From: Himantopus leucocephalus
Taxonomy: Eukaryota > Chordata > Aves > Charadriiformes > Recurvirostridae
NCBI GenBank assembly: GCA_003993805.1
Contig: RSEF01000012.1
Span: 2,760,665-2,824,664, forward strand
DNA length: 64,000 bases
Reading direction: 5' to 3'
Shown here: positions 40,801 to 51,900 of the stretch, one piece after another
Position numbering within the stretch: the stretch's first letter is position 1
Layout: each line of letters opens with the position of its first letter
Translations under genes and position numbers: made by a program
The notes under the pieces: model-generated
The model's input: the letters and a program-made list of their open reading frames with translations, nothing else
What the model was told of the DNA's origin: nothing
Database searches by the model: none

Positions 40801-41280
40801 TCAAAGACAACGCTGAGAAAAACTAGAAAAAAAGTTTTAATGAGAAATTAAAAATCCTACTAGAACGTCAGGGCTGCAATATTGCATTTCAAATAGCACA
40901 TCTCCATTCAAAAGCCTATTTCCTACACAGGCATGTAAGCAAACTGTTAAATTTTACCCTGCTATTTCATAACTTCACGTCTTTAATGGTGCCAGCACAG
41001 CTCCCTGCTTCACATTTCCCCCTGCCTAAAATAACCGTCTATGGCAAGAGCACTGACCTTCAGGAATAAGTGAATGAAAGAGAAAACTGGCACGCCAGCA
41101 CGCGACCAAATTGAAAACGATGACAGCAGTTATTTCGGAGCGCGGAGATGAACAGAGGGAAGAATATGATTATCTACATGTAAAATATTGAGTGACAACG
41201 GCAGCAGACAGGAACTTCTGTTTGCCCAGTCTTGTGAAACAAGAACGAGCTGGCGCTCAAAGGAATAAAAAAAGAAAAAA

Positions 41281-41380
41281 NNNNNNNNNNNNNNNNNNNN
41301 NNNNNNNNNNNNNNNNNNNNNNNNNNNNNNNNNNNNNNNNNNNNNNNNNNNNNNNNNNNNNNNNNNNNNNNNNNNNNNNN
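41281..41380. other. Assembly gap (100 N)
   Basis: Exactly 100 N, a common placeholder for a gap of unknown size. An A-rich tract flanks it on the left. It lies between the BSN intron and the TRAIP 3' end, so both the adjacency of the two genes and the absence of the preceding BSN exon may depend on what is missing here. Confidence 0.98.
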
Positions 41381-41792
41381 GCTTCACCCCACCACAGGCG
41401 GGACCCAGCTCCTGGGAGCTGGCACCAACGGTTTGAGGAGGGTCAGGTGCGTCCATCACCCTCAATGCTCAACACCTGAGCTGCAACATGGAGGAAACCA
41501 CTCAGGAGCTAGTTGGGTTAACGAGCGTGCACAGCAGGCTATTTTATTCCCTAAAGACATGTTTTTAAAAAGGAGCCATTCTCCAGCCCCTTCCAAACCC
41601 TCAAATCACAAGGCAGAGCAGTTTCAAAAGAACAAACCACCCTGCAATCTCATTTTTAAAAAATAGAAATTCATACAAACAAGTTTCACACCAACATGTG
41701 CCAAGAACAGAGGTCCCGTCAGCACACGGATCACCAGTCCCCAAAGGGGGCTTACAGGAGAGCTGGGGAAGGACTTTTTACAGGGGCATGTA

Positions 41793-42058
41793 GTGATAGG
41801 ATGGGGGGGGAATGGCTGCAACCTGGAAGAAGGAAGATTTAGATTAGATATTAGGAAGTTTTTCCACTCTGAGGGTGGTGAGCCCCTGGCGCAGGTTGCC
41901 CCGAGAAGCTGTGGCTGCCCCATCCCTGGAGGTGCTCAAGGCCAGGTTGGACGGGGCTTGGAGCAACCTGGGCTGGTGGGAGGTGTCCCTGCCCAGGGCA
42001 GGGGGGTTGGAACGAGGTGGTCTTCAAGGTCCCTTCCAACCCAAACCATTCTATGATG
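41793..42058 (+). mobile_element. CR1 LINE, 3' end fragment near TRAIP 3' end
   Basis: This forward copy begins GTGATAGGATGGGG and ends CCATTCTATGATG. It shares its long middle block with the copy at 39701, 1.8 kb away. It sits between the scaffold gap and the TRAIP poly(A) signal. Confidence 0.94.
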
Positions 42059-42531
42059 CCCCTGTTCCTGAGCAGGACAGGGGGGGTCACCCCCAACACC
42101 CTCCTCCCCGGGTCAGCAATTTCAGTGCCAACTCTGCAAAAACGCAGTGGACTTCATGGCCCAAACCAGGGCCAGGCAGAACATGCCCCAGGCTTGCCCG
42201 TGGGGCTTCCCCAACCCAGACAGGCCTGCAGCAGAGGGAAGGTGATCAATTTGACAGGGAACATACAGCCAGCCTGCAGCAATGCAGGCCAGCACTGCTC
42301 TGCCCCACACATGCTTCTTCCTCCAGGAAACTTTCTTGGAACTATTTACACCAGGCACAGAGCTGGTCCAGGTCCCTTCTCCCAGCTCTTGCTCCAGACT
42401 GACACCCCAGAAACCATTCCCACACCTCTAGCTCGCAGCTGCACCCAAGAAATGCAGTTCCACCTGATGTCAGAGCACCCAACAGCAGCAACCGCAGAGC
42501 TCGGAGCAGGCCAGAAGATAAGAAAACCCTG

Positions 42532-42803
42532 TTTATTCTGCACAAAAATAGGAGGAAGGAGGGGTAAAGTGAAGGGGGTAAATCAGTCCAAGCATTAGAC
42601 AGAGGCTTTGGTTTCCTGTGGGCTTGCTGCAAGGCCAGGATTCTCCCCGGCATGGCCCATCTCACCCACAACGCAGCATGGGTGCTTTGCAGATAGCGCC
42701 CCGCGCAGCGCTGGTTGCGCATTGCTTCGTGCCAGGCTCCGGGCGAGTGCAATCTGCGCTGCGGCCGCCCTGCCCGGCCGCTCCCCGGGAAGGCAGAGGG
42801 CTC
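42532..42803 (-). terminator. TRAIP: TRAIP 3' UTR and poly(A) signal (AATAAA at 42537-42532)
   Basis: About 270 bases after the TRAIP stop codon, the minus strand shows a canonical AATAAA (plus-strand TTTATT at 42532-42537). Cleavage is expected a few tens of bases further on, near 42510. No other open frame is convincing in this interval. A forward CR1 copy begins the next named element to the left (ends 42058). Confidence 0.75.
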
Positions 42804-42935
42804 TCACTGCAGGAAAGTGTCCAGTCTGGCTTGGCTGCTGCTGGAGGAAGATGCGGAGGGAGCTGCAGACGCTGGCCTGGAGACATTCTTCTTCTTGCTC
42901 CTCACTGCTAACGGACGGATTTCTGCCAGGTTTGT
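42804..42935 (-). CDS. TRAIP: TRAIP exon 15 (C-terminus with PIP box, stop codon)
   Basis: This 132-bp exon encodes TNLAEIRPLAVRSKKKNVSR, matching human TDTVMIRPLPVKPK. An Ala/Pro/Ser run with six consecutive Ser follows, then QARLDTFLQ and TGA. The QxxLxxF pattern is the PCNA-interacting PIP box. The Ser-rich run replaces the basic VRVKTVPSLF stretch of human. The acceptor is CTTCAG. Confidence 0.93.
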   Translation of the reverse strand, partial: TNLAEIRPLAVRSKKKNVSRPASAAPSASSSSSSQARLDTFLQ

Positions 42936-45900
42936 CTGAAGGTAAAACCGTTAAGGAAAGTGCAGACCAATGCCCTGGGGACACAAGTGATCCAGTACCT
43001 GCTGCAGACCAGCCGGAACCACAGAGCTGGGACCAAGCTATACATTTGCACCCAAATAAAAANTGGAACCACAGAGCTGGGACTGAGCTATACATTTGCA
43101 CCCAAATAAAAACTCATGCAGGCTTTGCCCCCTACTCACAGCAGCACAGCTCAGGCGTGCTCCTGTCCCACGAATCANCGGAACCACAGAGCTGGGACCA
43201 AGCTATACATTTGCACCCAAATAAAAACTCGTGCAGGCTTTGCCCCCTAACTCACAGCAGCACAGCTCAGGCGTGCTCCTGTCCCACGAATCAAGGGACA
43301 CTTCCCATTTCTACACTACCCCCTTGCACACAAAACAGCATTTAAGAATATCTATGGGAGCTTCAAGACCTACGCTGCATGTCAGAGGTGGGACACCACG
43401 CAGGGAAAGGCGCAGCAGCCAGAGCCTGCAGCCTCCCACGGCACAGCGACCCCAAGACAAGAGTCCTCGGAGCAGCCAGTCCTCTAACTCACATGGCATT
43501 GCACAAATCTTCAGCGACACAGAATTAGCAAGAAACTAAGTCTCACCGAACTGTAAAGGGTCTTGACCAGCCACTCGCTGCAGCACTGCAGGTGCAGGCC
43601 GTACTCGCAGAACTGCAGGGTTGCACAGACCAGCACACCTGCAGCACTCAGGCTAAGGGAAATGAGCCGCTCCTCCATCAGCCACGTGCGAGGGGCAGCA
43701 CGGGGACAGCTGCCCACCTTCTTCTCCATTCACCTCAGGCTACCAGCATGGGCACATCTGGACCCAGGGACCCGGCTCAAGCATCTCCCTGCCACTGGGT
43801 ACCTCCACCCTTCCTGTGAGGCCACAGGAGCAGCAGCCCAAGGCTTCCCAGCAGGTCACACCTTCCAGCTGATCACTTCCTCTCTGCTTCATCCTCCTGG
43901 TTTTCTACAAAGAGCAAAAAAGCCCCTCAAAATCCGCACCAGGAGCTAGAATGGTGTCAGAGCCATAGGCGCACCACACACCGCTCTGACAGTGCTGCCT
44001 GGGGGGAGCAGGTGAGGGGCAGCCTCCGCAGGGGAGGGGGACACTGCTGCTGCGTGAGGAGTAGGAGTCAGAGCAGCTCCCCAGCCACTGGGTGAGCTCA
44101 GCCCACCCGCTCCTCGCCTGCTGCAGGGCAGGCACGGCCGAGCAGCAGCATCCCGCAGGAATGAAGGCTTCGGCTGCACGGGCTGGCAGGCACGCGGCCA
44201 GGAAGAGGCTGTGCTACGCTGCTGCTCAGAGATCCCAAGGGCATCGGCAGTCCCTGCAAATTGTACCCCTTTCTAGTTGATAATGCTTCTCTGAATGAGC
44301 CACCTCCGATAATGCCATCAGCAAGTTCAGGTCCTTGACGCCTTTGCTGAGCTCAGACTTGTTCAGAGCCAGATAAGAGAGAAAACTGACGGTTCCTTGA
44401 GGGTCCTAGCCCCTCTTTTGTTGACTGGGGGGCTGGACTCCCCAAAACGGCTGAAACCAAAGAGGAGGAACAGACATAAGGTTCCCACAGCATCACTACT
44501 GCCACGCGAGCTGCAGGAAAGGATACAGGCTGTATGAACTTTGTTCTGCCGCCCAAGCCATCGTACCCCATCCTCACCTAGAAGAGAGAAAGAAATGAGC
44601 CTGCAGCAGCAGCACAGAGCCTTGGCTACCTCTCCTCCTGTTGGTTACGGGGAAGGAGGAGCTTTGCAGGCCACAGGTTCTGGAGAGGGGTTACAAGCAC
44701 CTGGGAACACTCAGTACTTGTGTTAAGCCCTCATCTTTGGAAAAAGACAGACCCAAGGGTATTGTTAAAGTTTGGGTATCTTCAGCGCTTTCTGAAGCGA
44801 GCTGAGCCTTCCAAGCAGCAGGAAGGCTTAGGATTTTGTCACTGGGACTGAGGGATATGAGGAAAACACCTCAAGCTCCAAGGAGGTAGAGGAATGGGAC
44901 GTGGACGGCCATTTAATCTGCTGCCAGGAAGGGAATGAGCATCTGTCATCCCTGGAGCTCCGCAGGACTGGGAAGTAGCCAGGTTCATGCTCCAAGATTT
45001 ATTTTCCACACGGAGTATGTGGGAAGGTAAAAACCTCGTTTGCTTCCTCCTGTAGGGTCACTTCAGGACAGAGGTGTGCAGTGCCAGCCCTCGACACGCT
45101 CACCAACTGGACAGTCATACTTACAGTGCCCGTGTTCTTGTGGGGACCCAGCGAGCTACCCGAAGATGGCTTCTTGGAGAGAACAGAATTCCTGATGAAT
45201 GCTGGCAAGAGTCCTTTGAGAGCATCATCCTCCAGATCATCTGCCCAGTTCTGTCCCACAAAATAATGAGAAAAGCCCTTTAACCAGCATGATCTGCTGC
45301 ATTTAGTCCACATATGGAGAGCACTAATAACGCAGACAGCTATTTAGGGTAATAGTTACTGCTGTGCCACGTGTCAGGCCAAAGAACAGCAGCTTCAGAC
45401 CTCCCACGGGGGCTCTTTTGGAGCAGCGCCTGGGAGACAGGACATCGCACTCAGCAAGCCCGGGAGAACAGCCCCCTTTGCTGACCCTTGTGGTCAGCCC
45501 CACGTTGTGTTTGCCAAGCGCATCTGAGGCAGCATAATCAGCAAGAAGCACGTGGGTCCCCGTCCTCCCTCTCCTGCCCAATTCCAGGAGGCCCGAGGCA
45601 GCAATAGAGCGTTTCTAGGAGACTGTCAAGCAAAGCACTTTGAAGGATGTACTGTGGTTCCATAGATGGGCCGGTCTACAGTCACAACGTCTCCCACATG
45701 GGGAAAATGGGTCCTTTATCCCAAGCTTATTAACAGCAGAATCAAAGAGGTGATACAGAAATCAAGATTAGTCCTCTTACCTCCACCGTTTCCTTCAGAA
45801 CTTTCTTTGCCAGATTTACCACAGGAGGCCTGTAAGAAGCACAAGGAGCAAATCAGCAGAGATTTATTGTTCAAGTGGAGCTGGCAAGGACAGACAAGGC

Positions 45901-48900
45901 CAAGCAAATGATGACGAAACTTGCAGCACGACATCAGGCAGCTGGAGAGCTATCTGATTTCACACAGCAACTTTCAAAGAAGCAAGACTTTGATCTCCTT
46001 TAGAAGCAGAAAGAGGAGGGAAAACTCACGGCTTTTTATCCAGCTTCTGCCTTTTTGCAGGGTTGAAGAGAGATCTGCAGGGCTGATGCTCAGGGGTGTC
46101 CACATCAAAAGTAGCGTCTAGATTGATCTCATCGCTGTGGGCCGGGCGGTGGAGCTTCGGGTGCCGCAGTTCCACGGGAGCAGGGCTGCAAGGCCATGCA
46201 AAGTGTCAGCCATCAGGAGGCCACCGCCTGCCACCCAGCAGACGAGAGGAAGACAGAGCTGCACGCTACATGATTGAGTTGCAAGACAGCAGTGGGAACA
46301 GGATCAGAGCCCCATTCTGCTTACAAGTCACAGAAAGGACAATCCGAATCCCAGAGTTTCTAGTCAATGACCCAAACTACTGTTCACCCTCGAATGGCCT
46401 GTGCTGTAACAGCAGCACCCTGAGCCCAGGGAAAGACGCTGGCACACTGCTGCCTTGTGTATGCAACCCAGCTTGCTGCACTGGACTAATAGCACAGGCT
46501 CCTCAGAAGAAAGGGTTTGATAACAACATGAAAAATGCCATTTTTCAGGCTAGGTTCCTCTACCTGGAAAAGATCTCCGGTCCCCATACGCCAGGGCACG
46601 CTTACTAGAAGGCGAACCGTGAGGCAATCAGGAGAGCAGCTTTAGGGGCATATGCCCTGGCAGGACACAGTGACAAAGCGTTTGTGAAAACCTAGCCCGT
46701 TCTTCTACCCCTTCCTGACCCAAACCCTGCAACACACACTTTTTCCAGGTAAACCAAACACCGTCTTGTCAGCAAGAAGAAAAAAACCAAAGTAAGATAC
46801 AAGCAACAAGACAACTGTGGTACTGCAATGCCTGCCAGACTGGCACATCTCTGCCTCCCCAGCGAGTTAAACTGTCAGCTCTTACTTTGGACCCACTATT
46901 TCCCATCCTTGGCCTAGTATCTGAGGACGCACTTCACTAACCTCTCGAAGACTAGTCGACTGAGTGTCTCTCTGGTTACAGATGGGACCTTCAGAGTATC
47001 CTGCAGGATGTCTATCTTTTTCTTCAAACTCTGGAGGGAGGAGGGAAAGCAGACCACAAGATAAAGAAAAGACTTAGTAGTAGATACTTTGCCCCTTTTC
47101 CATAAATCAGCATCAGCTGGAGCTCAGAGGTGGGGCAGATATGAGAGGTAAGGTAGACTCGGTAACCTAGTCACTGAGCAAAAGGCAGCAGAACTCCTGG
47201 CTTTGCAGCTGCAGGCCATGGCCGGCTGCCAGTTACTGCAGACTGAGGAATGGTATTCTCACCAATATCTCCTTGTCCGCATTCTTCAGATCCTTCTGGG
47301 TGCTTTTTAACTCCTCGTTTGTCTTCTCCAACTCCGAAACTGTTTTCTGCAGCTGCAGAATAAAGCCCCCCCGCCAAACAGCAGAGTGCTGGTTACAACA
47401 TGTAGGTAAGGGAGACCGCGGATCCCCCAGGAAAGCAGTATGCTCTGCGGCACATGCTACTTTTCCCCATTTCAGAGCTCGGTTTTCCTGTGGCAGCCTC
47501 TGACCAATCTCTCCTGTATCAGAGCAATGGAATGCCTGCCTATTTCCTCAGGCTGCCTGCAGAGGGATCTCCAGGGCTGCTTGCCCAACACAAACCTTCC
47601 TATAGCATTTCCCAAGCATTTATGCCGGATGGTGACAGCTTTTCCCTGCTCTAACACTCGGTGGCCGCATTCTGAATTCCTGCAGGACACCAGAGCACAG
47701 GCGTTACAAACCACAGGCTAGGGGATGGTTGTGCATCAGCAGCACTGGCACACGGACAAGCCTGATTCAACAGGGAGGCATGTCAGGAGCAGGGGTCGAG
47801 AAGTGGACTGCTACCACATCACAGACTTTTGTGGGTTCGGGAGTCTGAGCCAGCCCACAAAGTGTCGGTACAGTCAGCTCTCCGTCAGCCAAGCCCGGAG
47901 CTCCGAGTGCACTGACTCGCATCCTCCTGACCCAAGCCGGTGATTGCAGTTTGGCACTGACTCAGCCAGAAGCAGGCCGATTGCAGCAGCAGCACCTCGT
48001 GTAGGGGGTTAACTCACTTGGGGAACAGCACAGCAATCTGAGAACCTCCTTCTCCATTTGAGGGAGACCACAACAGCTACGGCCAGGTAACAAAAATAGG
48101 CCCAGTCCACCCACAGTCTCTCACTTTGTGAACTTGGACACGGGCATGCCCTGGGGAACACCTGCACCCTGGAGAGCAAGGCTACACACACACACTTTTC
48201 ATGGGGACTTGCTACCAAAACTGACAGAAAGCAATTCCCGACCTGAGCTAACGGAGTCCAGCCAAGCCTGGAGTAAGGGGAGCACAGAAATAGAGGCAAC
48301 GTCAGCAGCTCCAAGCTCTGTGCCAGGTCAGGACCAGCTCTGTGCAGAGCCACCTGCCTGTCCTCACCACACCTCAGGGACCTCTCCTGCCTGGGCCCAG
48401 CACCACGTAGGAGCCCTGGCCCAGCTCAGTCGATTGAAGGCACAAGGCTGGGTGTGACTGTGGTTGTACCAAGCCAGGGCTAAGCCCCACTCAACTGGTG
48501 GTGGCTCCAAACCCCTTCTCGCTTTTCCTAGGGGCCCGATTCTGCAGCTGGAGCTAGCTCACTCTCGGCAGTGTGGCAGGATGAAGGTAGCACTGCTTCC
48601 AGAGCCCAGTGGAAGCAGCAGAGCACCTGCATGCTGCTGCCTTCCAGTCCAGGCTCCCTGCCAAACTCTTGGCTGGCTCTGCATATGCTGCCCCACCAGT
48701 ATCCCCAGAGATTGCACTCCTGACAGCAGCCCACAAGCCACAGCATTGCACCCTGACCCAGAAACCCCAGCCTGACATTTCCACACCGCCTGTACCACTC
48801 AAGTAGTGCTCGGTATGGGAGGGAGTCACTGCAGAGGGTTTGGGCCACAGTTATTGAAAGGAACCTACAGACCACATGTTACCCTGGCATCTCACGCTCT

Positions 48901-51900
48901 CCCTTTACCTTGCTATTGACAGAAAACAGCTCCTTCTTCAGCTTCTCTGTCATCTCACTAGAGATCTTCCGAGCCTCCTTCAAGTTTTCATATTCTCTGC
49001 AAAGAGACCAGAAGACCTATGCTGTGTTTACAATAGGATTGAGCTAGAACTTCTCAGAGACAACCCACAACCCCTGATTTGAACCTCTGGAACTGCAGAG
49101 CCACCAGAGAAAACCCAGGAGACATAAAGCCCTTCAGGGAACAGAGCTGAGTGTACCAACGCTGACCAACAGTGTGTCAAACATTCCACCACGCCATGGG
49201 TACATACCGCTGGTACCACAGAGGAGAAAAGATGCATGGGATACCATGAGAACAGGGTCCGAACAGATTTCACCAGCAAAATGGAAACCAGATCCAGAGA
49301 CGTTTCAGTTGCCAGTGGAAAAGACAGACAACAGAGCAGCCTCCATGCTAGCAGCAAATAGAGGACTTTGCTTTAAGTGACTTTTCAGAGACTTCACATT
49401 ATTGGCCATGCACATTCATTCCCAATTACACCACAGGGACACTTGCCTCATTACAGCTTTGTATCAAAGCTGCAATTATTCAGCTGCCATCAGAAGGGAC
49501 CCAAAGAAGCTGTGGTTTTGCCCAGCAGGACCAGATGGATTTCCAGGTAGGGGAGGGCAGCACTGCAGATTCGCCTTGCGAGAGAGCGCTCAAGCCCACA
49601 GCTGCACGGTGCAATGCAGCAGAGGGTGCAACCGAGAGCCCCTCATCCACTCATTTCCCCCCAGGCGTGAGAGGAGAACGGAAGGAATGATAATCATCAC
49701 CTCATAGGTGCACTGACAACTCTGGAGACAGTTCCCATGGTGACACGCATGTCACTACAGTGACAAGAGGAACAGTTCAGTGTGACAGGCTCCAATCTAG
49801 GTCCCCAGGATCTGTCAGTCAAAACCCAGCGGAGGCCCAAACAGGCAGCAAGAGCCCTGCAGAGCCTGTGTGCCTGCCGGTTCTCGGCAGAAAGTTGTCC
49901 CTGGGCGCACCCAGGACAGCATGAGCCGGCTGCACCAAGCCTGTAGCACCTACTTTTTCAGTGAGACACAGTAGATCGCAAGCTGTTCCACCGCTGCCTG
50001 CCCAACTCCCATCTCTCTGATCATCTCCTCCACTTCAGGGCGCTGGCTCTGAAGCAACAGCTCAATCCTGAAAAGGAAAAAAAAAAAAAAAAAAAAAGAG
50101 TACCTTCAGCTCACGAGTCACAAACAGAGCTTGGAAAAGAGACTGGAGCCCTGCTTCCCTCCAAGGAGCTGGTGCAACCTAAGCTCCCGCTGCAGGCACT
50201 CTGGATGTTGTGGGGGGGTAAGAGAGACGACTGCCCCACCACAAGCAGGGCTTTTTGCTAGGGAAGAGGAGCACTACGTGGACAGACTAGAGAAGGGGCA
50301 GCTGTACACACATACTGCACGCGGGGCCAACATCCCAACTTTTGGGCCAGATAGCCATGTGGCTGACTCTGTTCCTGGGCTGGGGCTCTGGACGTGCAAG
50401 GGCAGGCCTGGTAACGCAGTGGTTTCCAACCTTATGGGGTAAGGTGACCCAGCATGTGGAGGTGGATGTTGCAGCAGGCACAGCAGGACCCCTCCCTCCC
50501 TGAGAAGGGGAGAGGCGTGCAGCCCAGCCTGCAAGGCCCGGTATCTCACCGCTCCATGGTTCTCAGCTTGTTTCGCAGACGGCGGGCCTCTTCCTTTGAA
50601 CTTCTGTTATCCTCCTGCTGCTGCTCCAGGAATTTCATCTGCTTCTGCAGAGAAGCAAGCGCATACAGACCGTTAGGAAGGCTCCAGGGATTGTTAGAGA
50701 AACATCCTGGCTTATGCGCACTGCGGGCAGCTGGGAGCGTACATTGGCTCTTAATGCTATCACCACCTCAGCAGCCCAGGATTACGGAGAGTTTAGCTCC
50801 CTCCCCGCTGCACCCCTAGCTCCGCTCCTTGCAAGCGCAGCAGGGTCTCAGTGCTAATCGCAAGACGAGCCTGGCGCTGAAACTGCACCGTAGCCTCCTT
50901 TCTGCTGGGAGCATTCACAGGGCTGTGCAGTACCCCATCCACAGCGACAATTTGTTTTTCAAAAGCAAGGGAGTCCATGGCAAGCAAACCTTGCTATTGC
51001 TTTCTCCTCCATGCACAGCTGATCCCTTTTGCTTTAGCCTCCCAATTCTCCTTGCCATTAGCTGCTTAAAGCAGAAATAGGAATGCTGAGTGGATTTCTT
51101 CTGGGACATGTCAGCCAAACCAAACAGCCACCCAGGAACTTCTCTCACCTGCCTGGAGAGGCTGCAAGCCTATTGCAGCCATCACCTTTCCAGGCTCTCC
51201 AGTAGCAGGCAGCAGTAACAGAGAACCTCAGCTGAGCTGCAAAAGCACAGATCTGCAGTGTGGCAGAGGACGGGGGAAAGCTGGCCTGAATTAGCACCGT
51301 TCCAATGCATCTGTGTTGTCTAGGTTTATGTGTGCGCAGGCACCTCACACAGCGCCTTCAAAAGGCTCCAGGCCAGCACAGCGCTGACTCCAGGGAGAGG
51401 CCCGGCCAAAGACCATCACCTCAGAAAGCTCCCTTCCATGCAGAAGTCAAACGATTTTATCTGCTTCTTACCACAGAAACCAAACAGCTGTGAAACTGCT
51501 GGGACTTTGCAGAGGGACAGCATTGCAGGTTCATGTGTTGCTCTTGCTTAAGCAGAGCCCATCTTTGGCTCTTCCTAACCAGAGCTCTCTACACTTCAGA
51601 TCCCCAAAGCGGTGTTTTGTGCCAGGCTGGAGCAGAGTCCCTAGGCTCAGACAGCCTGAAACAGCAGCGAACTCTCACACAAAGGTTCAGCAGCAGCTGA
51701 CAGTGCTAGCAGAAGACAAGAACGGTTTGCAGCCTGTGGGCTTGACCTGCGTCACAGCTAGTTAAGCCTGTATTTTTCACTGCAGAAGTTTAGTGCTTTA
51801 ATCTTTAATGATGCAGTATAAGACAGCACTTGGCATTCAGCTTGGAAACCCCGTACACCACAGAAAAAGATACCTCCAGGTCCCTAATGCTTCTGCCCTG

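Larger units (their letters stand above)
18433..41280 (-). other. BSN: Probable BSN upstream intron, non-coding, ends at scaffold gap
   Basis: On the minus strand this is the DNA 5' of the BSN exon. I searched by eye for an exon ending in a Cys-x2-Cys-Gly-Phe-Asn-Pro zinc-finger half with a phase-0 donor and found none. The stretch contains a decayed CR1 at about 21300-23160, younger CR1 3' ends at 32335-32477 and 39701-39970, a 34-bp tandem duplication at 24920, simple repeats, and CpG-rich patches near 26540-27340 and 36990-37300. These patches could be promoter or first-exon sequence, but nothing in them proves it. It is inferred to be intron only because the preceding BSN exon must lie to the right. 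Confidence 0.5.

Noticed and set aside
46096..46608. 170-codon plus-strand open frame
   Set aside because: It overlaps TRAIP exon 11 in antisense and continues into the intron. No family resemblance.
50417..50452. CAGTGGTTTCCAACCTTATG, resembling a hAT-type terminal repeat
   Set aside because: No matching inverted end or target duplication was found nearby. The similarity is too short to call.
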